DNA of 41,603 nucleotides, from positions 1 to 41,603 of the forward strand of contig CAKZPH010000147.1 in assembly GCA_937138605.1 (NCBI GenBank), given 5' to 3'. Origin of the DNA: an uncultured Ignavibacteriales bacterium. GTDB lineage: Bacteria; Bacteroidota; Ignavibacteria; Ch128b. Positions 1 to 10,602 of this stretch are shown here, piece by piece. The notes under the pieces were generated by a model. The model had not been told where the DNA came from and did not search any database. It saw nothing but the letters and a program-made list of their open reading frames with translations. Positions within the stretch are counted from its first letter, which is position 1, and the number at the start of each line of letters is the position of its first letter. The position numbers were made by a program, and so were the translations under genes.

Positions 1-360
1 CGAATTTGCATTTAAATCGGACATCTTTAATAAAGCTATCTCTTTAATTTGTTCTTTAGTTACCTTACCAACTTTAACTTTATTAGGCTCTGAAGAACCT
101 TTTTCTAATTTAGCTGCTTTTAATAATAAAGTTGATGCTGGAGGAGTTTTTGTAACAAATGTAAAGGACTTGTCAGAGTAAACAGTAATAACAACTGGAA
201 TTATATAACCTATCTTATCTTGAGTTCTTGCATTGAATTGTTTGCAAAACTCCATGATGTTTACCCCTCTTTGTCCTAATGCCGGACCAACTGGAGGAGA
301 AGGATTTGCTTGTCCAGCGGGTATTTGTAGCTTGATATAACCAACTACTTTTTTAGCCAT
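1..360 (-). CDS. rplK: 50S ribosomal protein L11, partial (3' end outside window)
   Basis: Reverse-strand translation from the start at 360: [46 protein letters not shown]..., classic L11. Not in the ORF track because it is truncated. Confidence 0.97.
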   Translation of the reverse strand, partial: MAKKVVGYIKLQIPAGQANPSPPVGPALGQRGVNIMEFCKQFNARTQDKIGYIIPVVITVYSDKSFTFVTKTPPASTLLLKAAKLEKGSSEPNKVKVGKVTKEQIKEIALLKMSDLNANS

Positions 361-374
361 ATTATTCTCTCAAT

Positions 375-908
375 TTATTTTTCCAATTCTGCTTGAGTAA
401 AATCGATTTCTATAGGAGTTTTTCGACCAAAAATACTTACTTCGACTTTTAATTTTAGTTTTTCATTATTCACTTCTTTTACCGTTCCTTTAAAGTTGTT
501 AAATGGACCAGAAATTATTTTCACTGGATCACCAACTCTAAAAGGATTTTCAAGTCTCTCACCACTTTGTTCTTCTTGAATTTTTCCAAAAATTCTTTTG
601 ACCTCTTGGGGTTGCAGAGGTTGAGGTTTGTTTTTTGACCCTAAAAACCCCATTACAGATGGTACACTCAAGATAATATCAATAACTTTCTTATCAAGTT
701 CAGCTTCTATTAAAATGTACCCAGGGAAAAAACTTTTACTTTTAGATTTTTTCTTACCCTCTTTTACTTCAATAACCTTTTCTATTGGTAAAACGATTTG
801 TTTGATGTATGGTTGAAGATTTTGACGATCTATTTCCTTCTCAATAGCAATTTTAACCTTATTCTCATGCCCAGAAAATGTTCTCAAAACATACCATTGA
901 TAAACCAT
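375..908 (-). CDS. nusG: Transcription termination/antitermination protein NusG
   Basis: WYVLRTFSGHENKV N-terminus, FFPGYILIEAEL, C-terminal KOW (GDPVKIISGPFNNFKGTVKEV); adjacent to secE and rplK. Confidence 0.97.
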   Translation of the reverse strand: MVYQWYVLRTFSGHENKVKIAIEKEIDRQNLQPYIKQIVLPIEKVIEVKEGKKKSKSKSFFPGYILIEAELDKKVIDIILSVPSVMGFLGSKNKPQPLQPQEVKRIFGKIQEEQSGERLENPFRVGDPVKIISGPFNNFKGTVKEVNNEKLKLKVEVSIFGRKTPIEIDFTQAELEK

Positions 909-909
909 T

Positions 910-1092
910 CTAAAAAATCCCCTTAAAGATATTTGTTAAGATTTGATCAATTATATAAACAAACACTGCGAGAATAAGACAAGTTATTATAATAAGTGAA
1001 GTTGACCCTTTTAACTCTTCTTGAGTTGGCCAACTAACCTTTTTCATTTCTTTAACGACATCGGAAAAATAGTTGATAATTTTTTCTTTCAT
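910..1092 (-). CDS. secE: Preprotein translocase subunit SecE
   Basis: 60 aa, VVKEMKKVSWPTQEELKGST then a single TM; adjacent to nusG. Confidence 0.95.
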   Translation of the reverse strand: MKEKIINYFSDVVKEMKKVSWPTQEELKGSTSLIIITCLILAVFVYIIDQILTNIFKGIF

Positions 1093-1111
1093 AGTAAAAG
1101 TCCTCTATTAG

Positions 1112-1184
1112 CACGTCTGGAGGGACTCGAACCCCCAACCTGCGGTTTTGGAGACCGCTGCTCTACCAATTGAGCTACAGACGT
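1112..1184 (-). tRNA. tRNA-Trp (anticodon CCA)
   Basis: Reverse complement ACGTCTGTAGCTCAATTGGTAGAGCAGCGGTCTCCAAAACCGC...GGTTCGAGTCCCTCCAGACGT; 7-bp acceptor pairs, CCA anticodon. Confidence 0.95.
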
Positions 1185-1188
1185 ATGC

Positions 1189-1338
1189 CTATTTCGTTTC
1201 TTTATGAATTGTATGTTTATTGCACCACTTGCAGTATTTCTTGAACTCTACTCTTCCTGAATGGAGTTTTTTGTTTTTTGTAGTGGTGTAATTTCTTCTT
1301 TTACATTCGGTACATTCTAAAGTAATAATTTCTCTCAT
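1189..1338 (-). CDS. rpmG: 50S ribosomal protein L33 (zinc-ribbon, four-Cys type)
   Basis: Manual translation [49 protein letters not shown] (49 aa), CxxC...CxxC. Below the ORF-track length cutoff. Confidence 0.96.
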   Translation of the reverse strand: MREIITLECTECKRRNYTTTKNKKLHSGRVEFKKYCKWCNKHTIHKETK

Positions 1339-1357
1339 TTCAACTTCTCAAATTTAG

Positions 1358-1430
<73 letters not shown>

Positions 1431-1499
1431 AATTATTTCTACAAAAGATTTTCCGATCATTTGAAAACTTACGTTCACATTTAAATTTAATTTAGCTTG

Positions 1500-1572
1500 A
1501 GCGGGAGACGGGACTCGAACCCGCGACCAACAGCTTGGAAGGCTGTGACTCTGCCAACTGAGTTACTCCCGC
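1500..1572 (-). tRNA. tRNA-Gly (anticodon TCC)
   Basis: Reverse complement GCGGGAGTAACTCAGTTGGCAGAGTCACAGCCTTCCAAGCTGTTGGTCGCGGGTTCGAGTCCCGTCTCCCGC, complete cloverleaf. Confidence 0.95.
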
Positions 1573-1650
1573 ATTACTATAAAATCAAAACACTTCTGAA
1601 ATAATATTAACAAGTTTTAAGACTCGACTAAAAATTTAAAAGAACTAATG

Positions 1651-1735
1651 TGGGTAGCGAGGGATTCGAACCCCCTAAGGCGTTAAGCCAACGGATTTAC
1701 AGTCCGCCCCGGCTCTCCAACTCCGGCGTCTACCC
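1651..1735 (-). tRNA. tRNA-Tyr (anticodon GTA), class II with long variable arm
   Basis: Reverse complement GGGTAGACGCCGGAGTTGGAGAGCCGGGGCGGACTGTAAATCCGTTGGCTTAACGCCTTAGGGGGTTCGAATCCCTCGCTACCCA; GTA anticodon in GGACTGTAAATCC. Confidence 0.93.
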
Positions 1736-1754
1736 ATTATTATTCCACATCTTA

Positions 1755-1790
1755 GCTTGCAATTATAGTTATTTTAATCAATATGTGCAA
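1755..1790 (-). promoter_or_regulatory. Putative sigma-A promoter for the tRNA-Tyr/Gly/Thr-rpmG-tRNA-Trp-secE-nusG-rplK operon
   Basis: Minus strand: TTGCAC (1790-1785), 17-nt spacer, TATAAT (1767-1762), about 27 nt upstream of the tRNA-Tyr 5' end. Confidence 0.55.
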
Positions 1791-2621
1791 GAAGTCAATA
1801 TTCGATATCAAATTTTCTAGTTTTTTAATTATTAATAGTAATTTTAAAGCGAAAAAGTGATAAGCACAACAGAAAAACTTGTAAAGAAAAACACTAACTT
1901 AATATTGAACCTTAAATTAATAATGAAAAATACTATATAGTATTCAACAGCTTGCAATTAAGAATCCTCTAATCATTTAAAGATTAATATTAAATCAAAA
2001 ATTAGTTTTTTAATCGAGTAAAAGTTTATGCGAATTAAATTCTGGAAAATTTTATTTAACGAGTTACTTATATTTTATAGAAGACAATTTTAATAAAGTA
2101 TAGATCACGTGCTTTAAGCAGTCAAACATTAAAATCAATAAATAATTTAAGTTTTATAATTTATTTGAAGAGAAGTAGTTATTTTCAAGTTAAATTCTGT
2201 TTTAATTTACTTTATTCCAAAAGGATTAAGAAAATTTTTAGCTAAAAAAACTTTCAAAGATCTAAGTGAATCAACTGTATAGGACTATAAATATAAAGAT
2301 TCTTCATTATCCCAAATGAATTCTTGAAAAATAATCACGTTTTATTTTTTATTACATTCATGTGATCTGATTAATAAAAAAGTCAGTTCTCCAAAACCAT
2401 TGTAAAATAGTACTTGTTTAGCGTGTGCTATTTAATGTATTAATAGTTTATAATAAGTTAGGTGATAATAATTTGCTCGTTATGGAAACGTAAAGTTTTT
2501 GGAAACATTAAATTGATCAAAGAGATAATCTCACTTACAATAAATTAAATTTAGTAGTTAATAAAACTAATTGATACTAAGTTAACTAATAACGAGATTC
2601 ATATTACAATTTTTATAAATA

Positions 2622-4163
2622 TTAGAGTAATCCCCAATGGCTCCGATCAAGACTTCTATATTGAATTGCTTCACTTAAATGATGGGGCAATATTCTCTCA
2701 CTTCCATCAAGATCAGCAATGGTCCTTGAAACCTTTAGAATTCGATCATAAGCTCTAGCTGAAAGCCCAAGTTTTGTAATTGCATTTTTAAGAAGTTCTT
2801 CTCCAATAGAGTCGATAACACAAAATCTTTTTACAAGCTTTGAATTCATACTCGCATTAGAATAAATACCGGGATGTTCCTTAAATCTTCTTAATTGAAT
2901 TTCTCTTGCACGAGTCACTCTTTCACGAATTGTTTTTGAACTTTCGCCCTGAGATGATGAGAGTAATTCTTTAAACTTCACGGCAGGAACCTCCACATGA
3001 ATATCTATTCTATCTAATAATGGCCCAGAAATTTTTGCAACATACTTTTGAATCTGTTGAAGAGTACATGTACATTCTTTGGTTGGATCGGTATAATAAC
3101 CGCATGGACATGGATTCAATGCCGCTAACAACATGAAGTTTGCAGGAAATTCTAAAGTCAATTTTGACCGACTAATTGTAACCTTTCTATCTTCTAATGG
3201 TTGACGTAAAACTTCTAAAACGTTTTTCTTAAATTCAGGTAGCTCATCAAGAAAAAGAACTCCATTATGGGCAAGTGACACTTCACCTGGTCTAGGATAA
3301 GTACCACCCCCTATTAAAGCTACATCTGATGAAGTATGATGGGGATTTCGAAATGGCCTATTAGTAACAATCGGACTATCATGTTTTAATAGGCCAGCGA
3401 CTGAATGTATTTTTGTAGTCTCTAAAGCTTCTTCAAAAGTAAGAGTTGGAAGGATAGTAGGTAGCCTTCGAGCTAACATTGTTTTGCCTGAGCCAGGTGG
3501 ACCAATCATTAAAATATTGTGAGCACCCGCTGCTGCAACTTCTAAAGCTCGTTTAACATTTTCTTGACCTTTAACCTCAGAAAAATCAACAGGATACTCA
3601 CTTGAACTTTCAAAAATCTTTTTAATATCAGTCTTAACGGGATTGTAGTTACTTATATTGTTTATAATTTCGATACAATGTGTCAAACTCGTTGCTGAAT
3701 AAATATCTAAACCATGCACAATACTGGCTTCAATAGCATTCTTCTCAGGTAGAATAACACCTTTGAAACCAGCACTTTTAGCTTTTATACATATTGGAAG
3801 AACTCCATGGATTGGTCTTAAGTAACCATCAAGAGAAAGTTCCCCTAGAATTAAATAGTCAGAGAGATTATTAAACTCAAAATTTTGGTTAGCTTGAAGA
3901 ATACTTAGAGCAATAGGTAAATCAAATGCACTCCCTTCTTTCTTTACATCTGCAGGAGCAAGATTGATTGTAATTTTTTTACTTGGAAAGGTAAAACCTG
4001 AATTTTTAATTGCTGCTATGACTCTTTCCCTGCTTTCCTTCACAGTATTATCAGGTAAACCTACTATAATAAAATTGGGTAGTTGATTCTCAATGTGTAT
4101 TTCAACTTCCACTATTAAAGCATCGATTCCAAAAGTTGCAGCAGAGTATACCTTGCCAAACAT
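2622..4163 (-). CDS. comM: YifB/ComM family Mg chelatase-like AAA+ ATPase
   Basis: MFGKVYSAATFGIDALIVEVEIHIENQLPNFIIVGLPD N-terminus; Walker A MIGPPGSGKTMLARRLPTILP; NPCPCGYYTDPTKECTC. Confidence 0.95.
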   Translation of the reverse strand: MFGKVYSAATFGIDALIVEVEIHIENQLPNFIIVGLPDNTVKESRERVIAAIKNSGFTFPSKKITINLAPADVKKEGSAFDLPIALSILQANQNFEFNNLSDYLILGELSLDGYLRPIHGVLPICIKAKSAGFKGVILPEKNAIEASIVHGLDIYSATSLTHCIEIINNISNYNPVKTDIKKIFESSSEYPVDFSEVKGQENVKRALEVAAAGAHNILMIGPPGSGKTMLARRLPTILPTLTFEEALETTKIHSVAGLLKHDSPIVTNRPFRNPHHTSSDVALIGGGTYPRPGEVSLAHNGVLFLDELPEFKKNVLEVLRQPLEDRKVTISRSKLTLEFPANFMLLAALNPCPCGYYTDPTKECTCTLQQIQKYVAKISGPLLDRIDIHVEVPAVKFKELLSSSQGESSKTIRERVTRAREIQLRRFKEHPGIYSNASMNSKLVKRFCVIDSIGEELLKNAITKLGLSARAYDRILKVSRTIADLDGSERILPHHLSEAIQYRSLDRSHWGLL

Positions 4164-4262
4164 TAATAATGCCTTTTTTATAAAATTAACTATTCAGTAT
4201 TCTAATTACAATAATTAAAGAAGGTTAGCGAACGTGTACTCATTTATGAAAAATACAATTAC

Positions 4263-4859
4263 TTAAGAACTCAATTTATTCTTGGAGATTAAATATTCTT
4301 TCAACTTTTCTAATGCATTATATCTATGACTTATCTTGTTTTTAACCTCAATTGGAAGTTCAGCAAAAGTTAAATCGTATCCATCTGGTTTAAATAAAGG
4401 ATCATAGCCAAAACCATTTTTACCACGTGGTTCATCAACAATTTCACCTTTACATTCACCAAAAAAGATTTCATCATCGTCTTCTGATTTTAAATTAATT
4501 ACGCAAACAAATCTAGCCCTATGGGGTTTGGGTTTTCTTATTAATTCTTCTAAAAGTTTTGCGTTGTTTTTGTCATAATTATGTTCTTCTCCAGAATAAT
4601 TTGAAGAGTTAATACCTGGTTTTCCCTCCAATATTTCAACCTCAAGTCCGGAGTCATCTGCAATGGTTGGAATTTTAGTTAATTCAAAAATTGTGGTAGC
4701 TTTTTTTCTTGCATTAGCCTCAAAAGTACTACCATCTTCAATAATTTTAACATCAATATTAATATCTTGAAGGGTAATTAAATCTATTGGTAAGTCTCGC
4801 AGAATTTCTTTGACTTCGCTGATTTTATCAGGATTATTTGAAGCAAAAAGAAGTTTCAT
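4263..4859 (-). CDS. rdgB: XTP/dITP pyrophosphatase (Ham1/RdgB family)
   Basis: LLFASNNPDKISEVKEIL, TIADDSGLEVEILEGKPGINSSNYSG, GKNGFGYDPLFKPDG, ELPIEVKNKISHRYNAL. Confidence 0.95.
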   Translation of the reverse strand: MKLLFASNNPDKISEVKEILRDLPIDLITLQDINIDVKIIEDGSTFEANARKKATTIFELTKIPTIADDSGLEVEILEGKPGINSSNYSGEEHNYDKNNAKLLEELIRKPKPHRARFVCVINLKSEDDDEIFFGECKGEIVDEPRGKNGFGYDPLFKPDGYDLTFAELPIEVKNKISHRYNALEKLKEYLISKNKLSS

Positions 4860-4867
4860 AAATATTA

Positions 4868-6211
4868 TCAGTTTACACGATTTAATAATTTTTTTAATTC
4901 TTCTCTGGCTCTTTCCTTTACGAGCTCTACATCAAGAGTTGTATATTCTCTATTTAGATAAACCCATCTGCCGTCAATCATTACGCTGTTAACATTAGTA
5001 TGGTCGCAAGTATAAACTATTGTCGAATAGATTTTATCCTCATCAAAAATTAGAGCGTTATGAATATTATTAACTTCAAGTAAGACCAAATCAGCTTTTT
5101 TACCAACTTCAATGCTGCCAATTTCTTTTTCTAAATGCAAAGCCTTTGCACCACCATACGTGGATAGTTCAAAAACTTGTTTTGCGTTCATAACCTCTTG
5201 CCCATAAAAGGGTTTTTGAATAAGAGATGCCATCCTCATCTCGATAAAAATGTCTAGAAAATTATTGCAAGGTGCACCATCAGCACCCAAGGATACTGAA
5301 ATTCCTTCATTAAGATATCTTGGAATCTTAGCAATACCAGAGGCGAGCTTTAAATTCGACGATGGACAATGAAGAACTCTAGCCTCCCTATGTTTCATTA
5401 GGTTTATTTCTTTATCATTTAACCAGATACAGTGGGCAATACAACTTTTATCATCTAAAATTTCAAGTTCTTCAAAGACTTCAATGTTATCTTTACCAAA
5501 ACGATTTCTAACATTTTCCAGTTCAATACGATTTTCGCTTGCGTGAGTGTGAAATAAAGTCCCCGGAAATTCATTCATAAGCTCTTTGGTAGTTTTCATT
5601 AACTCATCTGAACAAGACAGAATAAATCTTGGAGAAAAAGCATACTTAATTCTTTCATCAGCTTTGTTATGAAATTCTTTGGCAAGTTCTTCTGTAGTTC
5701 GGATAGCATCTTTTGTTGGTTCAGAAAGTTTAGAATAAAGTGTGTTTATATCCATCATTGCTTTGCCATGAAATGCACGCATTCCAGTAATTTGTAATTG
5801 TTCAAAGATTACATCTGAATGATTCAGGCTACCTATATCAAGGATTGTAGTTGTTCCACATCTAATCAATTCAGATATTCCAAGGAGGGCTGAATATTTC
5901 ATTGACTCTTTATTATGAGCGAATTCATATGGCATAATTTTTAATTGCAGCCAGTCGAGTAGTTCTAAATCATCTGCTAACCCACGGAAGAGAGTTTGAC
6001 AAAGATGAATATGCGTTTGGACGAAACCAGGTATTAATATTAAATCAGGAAATTGGAATAGTTCCCAACCAAATTCTTTTGCTTTTGATTCTAAAGCACT
6101 TGTTTTTTCGATTGAAACAATTCTGTTTTTAGAAATTAACAATGAATGATCTCGAAGTATCTCATACTTAGCATTCATTGTAACGATTATTGCAGGTGAT
6201 ATAACTTTCAT
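4868..6211 (-). CDS. Amidohydrolase, MtaD/TrzA-type (adenosine-derivative or S-adenosylhomocysteine deaminase-like)
   Basis: IPGFVQTHIHLCQTLFRGLADDLELLDWLQ, HTHASENRIELE, SLGADGAPCNN, GKKADLVLLEVNN; the ORF overlaps the upstream gene by 4 bp. Confidence 0.85.
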   Translation of the reverse strand: MKVISPAIIVTMNAKYEILRDHSLLISKNRIVSIEKTSALESKAKEFGWELFQFPDLILIPGFVQTHIHLCQTLFRGLADDLELLDWLQLKIMPYEFAHNKESMKYSALLGISELIRCGTTTILDIGSLNHSDVIFEQLQITGMRAFHGKAMMDINTLYSKLSEPTKDAIRTTEELAKEFHNKADERIKYAFSPRFILSCSDELMKTTKELMNEFPGTLFHTHASENRIELENVRNRFGKDNIEVFEELEILDDKSCIAHCIWLNDKEINLMKHREARVLHCPSSNLKLASGIAKIPRYLNEGISVSLGADGAPCNNFLDIFIEMRMASLIQKPFYGQEVMNAKQVFELSTYGGAKALHLEKEIGSIEVGKKADLVLLEVNNIHNALIFDEDKIYSTIVYTCDHTNVNSVMIDGRWVYLNREYTTLDVELVKERAREELKKLLNRVN

Positions 6212-6555
6212 TTCACTCGCTCATAAATTTCATCAATAATTGAAAAAGCATATCTAAGATGAGGTATTACTATAGATCCTCCAATTATTAGAGCAATGTT
6301 TAGCGATTCTAATAATTCCTCTTTAGTTGCACCAGCCTTTATACTTTCTTCAATGTGATAGAAAATACAATCATTGCACCTCAATACCATTGACCCAACA
6401 AGCCCCATTAATTCCTTATATTTTTTTGGTATAGCTCCTTCGTGATATGCTTTTGAATCAAGAGCAAAAAATTTTTTAAAGTCAGAAAATCCAGATTCAA
6501 GAATTTTCTGATTCATCTTATTTCGAAATTCATGAAAATCATCATATCTACTCAT
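6208..6555 (-). CDS. Carboxymuconolactone decarboxylase/AhpD-like family protein
   Basis: CNDCIFYHIEESIKAGATKEELLESLNIALIIGGSIVIPH: CxxC-x3-H motif typical of the CMD family. Confidence 0.85.
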   Translation of the reverse strand: MSRYDDFHEFRNKMNQKILESGFSDFKKFFALDSKAYHEGAIPKKYKELMGLVGSMVLRCNDCIFYHIEESIKAGATKEELLESLNIALIIGGSIVIPHLRYAFSIIDEIYERVK

Positions 6556-6596
6556 TGAAATTCTCTTTTTTATAATTTGAATAGAATGACTTTACT

Positions 6597-7100
6597 TTAC
6601 CAAATATAACCTAAATTAACTCCTGCGATTAATGATGCGCCACCAAAATTCAAATTCGAAATATGTCCCAAATAATATCTCAAACCTCCAAACAATTCTA
6701 CACCAAATTGGTTGAAGTTCCATTTATAACCTACCTCACCACCTAATCCTAAAAATAAACTTTGATGAGTTTCAGGTAAAGTTTTATTTTTTTCCTCAGC
6801 TGTCCAAATTAGTAAGTCGACTGAAGGGCCATAAAATAAACCAATTATTGGCTTTTTATCATGATACCATCTATAAGAAGCTCCAGCTCCAAGTGCATTA
6901 TTCGAAAAAGAACCAATACTATAACCGACAAAATTACCTCTTATGGCTATGGAATTATCTTTATCATAATGAAATTCATATTGAATATTCAATACACCCC
7001 AAAATAAACCTAAGGGATTTACACCAATAAATTTTTTAGATTGAGCAGAAATAAAATTTGGCAATAGTATCAGAAGAGAAAATAAAATGATTTTCTTCAT
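6597..7100 (-). CDS. Small predicted outer-membrane beta-barrel protein with signal peptide
   Basis: N-terminal MKKIILFSLLILLPNFISAQ signal, then alternating aromatic/Gly beta segments (YRWYHDKKPIIGLFYGPSVDL, VELFGGLRYYLGH). Confidence 0.6.
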   Translation of the reverse strand: MKKIILFSLLILLPNFISAQSKKFIGVNPLGLFWGVLNIQYEFHYDKDNSIAIRGNFVGYSIGSFSNNALGAGASYRWYHDKKPIIGLFYGPSVDLLIWTAEEKNKTLPETHQSLFLGLGGEVGYKWNFNQFGVELFGGLRYYLGHISNLNFGGASLIAGVNLGYIW

Positions 7101-7111
7101 ATTTCCCCCTT

Positions 7112-9943
7112 TTAACTTGTTATAACTAGTTTATTTTTAAGAAATTGTCCAGTATAACTGGCTTTTATTTTAGTTAACTCTAATGGAGTACCTTCAGCAA
7201 CAATGTATCCGCCAAGATCACCTCCTTCAGGACCAAGATCAATTATCCAGTCTGCCGATTTAATAACATCCAGGTTGTGTTCAATAACTATTACTGTATT
7301 TCCTTTATCAACCAAATTATTTAAAACTTTCAAGAGAATCCTAATATCTTCGAAATGAAGACCTGTTGTAGGTTCATCAAAAACATAAAGTGTTTTCCCG
7401 GTTTGAACTTTTGAAAGCTCAGCAGCAAGTTTTACTCGTTGAGCTTCACCTCCAGAAAGAGTAGTGGCTTGTTGCCCCAGTTTAATATAACCAAGTCCAA
7501 CATCACAAAGAGCTTGCAATTTTCTTTTTATGCGTGGAAGGTCTTCGAAGAAATGAAAAGCTTCTTCAACCGTCATATCGAGAACATCTGCAATAGATTT
7601 TCCTTTGTAAGTAACTTCAAGGGTTTCTTTATTGTATCTTTTACCTTTACAAACTTCACAGAGTACATAAACATTTGGTAAAAAATTCATTTCTATTTTT
7701 CTAAGACCATCACCTTCGCATTTTTCGCATCTACCACCTTTGACATTAAAACTGAATCTCCCTGCTTTAAATCCACGAATTTTTGATTCAGGTAATTCGG
7801 CAAACAAATCACGAATCAGGTTGAAAAGTGTGGTATAGGTCGCAGGATTAGACCTGGGTGTTCTTCCTATGGGTGTTTGATCAATTTGTATCACTTTATC
7901 AATTTCTGAAAGACCTTCAATTGAGTCATAAGAAAGAGGTACAAGTTTTGAGTTATAAAATTTTTTGAAAAGAATTTTAGCTAAAGTGTCAATTATTAAA
8001 GTAGATTTTCCAGAACCACTAACACCTGTCACACAGATAAATTTTCCAAGTGGAAATTTGACCGTAATATTTTTAAGGTTATTACCACGAGCACCTTTAA
8101 GAATAAGATACTTACCATTACCAATTCTTGGAGTAATATTAAATCCAATTTCCCTTTTATTAAAAAGATAATCTAAAGTAATCGAATTTAATTCATGATT
8201 ATCATTACGCATTAAATCTTCAAGATATCCTTGAACTACAACTTTCCCACCATTTTGCGCAGCTCCAGGTCCAAGGTCAATCAAATAATCTGCATTAATA
8301 ATTGTTTCCTCATCATGTTCAACAACTATAATTGTATTGCCTAAGTCCCTTAACTTTTTCAAACTGTTAATCAGTTTAATGTTATCCCGTTGATGTAATC
8401 CGATGCTCGGTTCATCTAAAACGTAAAGTACACCTGTAAGTTGAGAACCTATTTGTGTTGCTAATCTAATTCTTTGTAGTTCTCCACCTGAAAGAGTTGC
8501 TGCATTTCTATTTAATGAAAGATAATCAAGTCCCACATTCATCAAAAAATCAAGACGCATTTTAATTTCACGTAAAATGGGCCGAGCTATCTCTGCATTT
8601 CTACCTTCAAATCTTAACTCGTTGAAAAATTCTGTTAAGTCTTTAATTGATAATTCAGCAAGTTGACCAATATGTTTGTTATTGATTTTTATACTTAAAG
8701 ATTCCTTTTTCAATCGATAACCATTACAATCGGGGCACTCTTCAACTGTCATATATGCTTCAACCCATTGACGAATATTCCTGGAGGCTGTTGTTCTATA
8801 AACTCTTTGTAAAAATGGAATGACTCCAACGAACGAATGAGGCGATGTTAGATAATCCCCACTTGCCAATTTATACTTAAACTCAAATTTCTTATTCCCT
8901 GAACCAAAAAGTATAACTTGACGAATATTGCTTGCGATATCCTTCAATGGTGTATTAAAATCAAAATTGCAAGTTTCAGCCAGTGAACTCAAATTATAGA
9001 AAAACCACATTTCTCTTGGTTTACCGAAGGGCGCAATGGCTCCTTGATTGATAGATAAATTTAAGTCTGGTATTACTAATTCTGGATTTACTGTTTTTGT
9101 AACTCCAAGACCTTCACAGGAAGGACAGGCCCCATATGGAGAATTAAATGAAAAAGAATTGGGTGCAGGCTCAGATAGGCTTATTCCACAACGAAGGCAA
9201 GCGAGAGTTTTATTATAAATTTTTTCATTTTCATCATCTGAAATTATTACTACTCCATTTCCATAAAGCAAGGCATATTCCAGTGATTCCCGGATTCTTC
9301 TTTCTGATTTTCTTAAAATCTCAACACGATCGATTAAAATTTCAATATTATGAATTTTGTATCTCTCAACTTGCATTCCTTTGGTTATTTCATAAATTTC
9401 ACCATCCACTCTAGCCTTTATAAATCCATCTTTTAATATATCTTCGAACAATTCACGATAATGTCCTTTTCTTCCTCGCACAACTGGGGCTAAGATGTTA
9501 ACCTTTTTACCAAAAAAGTCTCTCAACACTGATTCATATATTTGATCACCGCTCATTTTTTCAACGGGATTAAAACACTGAGGACAATAGGGCGTACCCA
9601 CTCTAGCAAATAACAAACGTAGAAAATCATATATTTCAGTGATTGTTCCAACAGTTGAACGTGGATTGGCTGAAGTAGATTTTTGTTCGATGGAAATCGA
9701 AGGGCTTAAACCTTCGATGAAATCTACATCTGGTTTTTCCAAATCTCCTAAAAATTGTCGAGCGTATGCAGAAAGTGATTCTATAAATCTTCTCTGTCCT
9801 TCCGCGTAGATCGTATCAAAAGCAAGAGAAGACTTACCAGATCCAGAAAGACCCGTAATTACGATAAATTTATCACGAGGAATCTCTATGTCCAAATTTT
9901 TCAAATTATGTTCACGTGCACCTCGAATGATAATCTTGTCCAT
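7112..9943 (-). CDS. uvrA: Excinuclease ABC subunit A
   Basis: [62 protein letters not shown]; two ABC signature motifs; Zn fingers CPSC / CEKC...CEVC. Confidence 0.99.
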   Translation of the reverse strand: MDKIIIRGAREHNLKNLDIEIPRDKFIVITGLSGSGKSSLAFDTIYAEGQRRFIESLSAYARQFLGDLEKPDVDFIEGLSPSISIEQKSTSANPRSTVGTITEIYDFLRLLFARVGTPYCPQCFNPVEKMSGDQIYESVLRDFFGKKVNILAPVVRGRKGHYRELFEDILKDGFIKARVDGEIYEITKGMQVERYKIHNIEILIDRVEILRKSERRIRESLEYALLYGNGVVIISDDENEKIYNKTLACLRCGISLSEPAPNSFSFNSPYGACPSCEGLGVTKTVNPELVIPDLNLSINQGAIAPFGKPREMWFFYNLSSLAETCNFDFNTPLKDIASNIRQVILFGSGNKKFEFKYKLASGDYLTSPHSFVGVIPFLQRVYRTTASRNIRQWVEAYMTVEECPDCNGYRLKKESLSIKINNKHIGQLAELSIKDLTEFFNELRFEGRNAEIARPILREIKMRLDFLMNVGLDYLSLNRNAATLSGGELQRIRLATQIGSQLTGVLYVLDEPSIGLHQRDNIKLINSLKKLRDLGNTIIVVEHDEETIINADYLIDLGPGAAQNGGKVVVQGYLEDLMRNDNHELNSITLDYLFNKREIGFNITPRIGNGKYLILKGARGNNLKNITVKFPLGKFICVTGVSGSGKSTLIIDTLAKILFKKFYNSKLVPLSYDSIEGLSEIDKVIQIDQTPIGRTPRSNPATYTTLFNLIRDLFAELPESKIRGFKAGRFSFNVKGGRCEKCEGDGLRKIEMNFLPNVYVLCEVCKGKRYNKETLEVTYKGKSIADVLDMTVEEAFHFFEDLPRIKRKLQALCDVGLGYIKLGQQATTLSGGEAQRVKLAAELSKVQTGKTLYVFDEPTTGLHFEDIRILLKVLNNLVDKGNTVIVIEHNLDVIKSADWIIDLGPEGGDLGGYIVAEGTPLELTKIKASYTGQFLKNKLVITS

Positions 9944-10163
9944 CGTATTTTTCTATTTGAAATATTTATCTACTCATTTTAATTAATAATTATGTCTTTT
10001 TCAAATGACTAAATCGGGAAGCTTTAGCGTTAAAGATGTTAATTTTTAATAAGGAACATTCAATGATACGATTACAACATTGATTTCTTTGGTCTCTAAG
10101 ATTTTATTATAAGAATTAAATCAATTGATTGAACCAGTTAATTTAGAAGGTGATATCTTTTGA

Positions 10164-10595
10164 TTAATGAGATCTTTTTCGTGCATTGAGAAACAGTTTT
10201 AATTCTGTAAAGTCTTCAATTAATGAAAGAAGTTTTCCGAAAGATGCGTGATGCATTTCAAAGTATCTAGTTTCAAAAGAAAGTTTTTCCATTTCCTCAA
10301 AATTGTGTATAACTTCTTTCAATTTTGTTTTAAAAGTTTCAATAGATTCAGAAAAATTTTGAGTTAGATCTTTCCAGTATTCTTCTTTTACTTCGAGATT
10401 ACGATCTTGAAGTAAATTATAAATCCCTGAACAATATTTGGAAATAAACGCAATATCCTCCAATAATTGAAATCTATCCATCTTGAAAATTGTTTCTATT
10501 ATCCTGGATATATCCAACTCATTATGAAGTTGTTTGTTTGAAAAGCTCTTGAATTCATTAATAAAAATTTCCGCTTTCGTACATGAACTTAACAT
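10164..10595 (-). CDS. Hypothetical protein, predicted largely helical
   Basis: Open 143-aa ORF immediately downstream of the S8 protease in the same orientation; no family recognised. Confidence 0.6.
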   Translation of the reverse strand: MLSSCTKAEIFINEFKSFSNKQLHNELDISRIIETIFKMDRFQLLEDIAFISKYCSGIYNLLQDRNLEVKEEYWKDLTQNFSESIETFKTKLKEVIHNFEEMEKLSFETRYFEMHHASFGKLLSLIEDFTELKLFLNARKRSH

Positions 10596-10602
10596 GGCTA
10601 TT

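Noticed and set aside
2028-2093. 21-codon ORF on + strand (MRIKFWKILFNELLIFYRRQF) resembling a small hydrophobic/basic toxin peptide
   Set aside because: No clear ribosome-binding site; ORFs this short are expected by chance in 880 bp of AT-rich DNA; no antitoxin RNA identified.
4810-4992. 60-aa + strand ORF across the rdgB/amidohydrolase junction
   Set aside because: Antisense to two confident genes, no family.
7439-9414. Three + strand ORFs (7439-7681, 7965-8171, 9148-9414) inside uvrA
   Set aside because: Antisense to a strongly conserved CDS, no recognisable domains.
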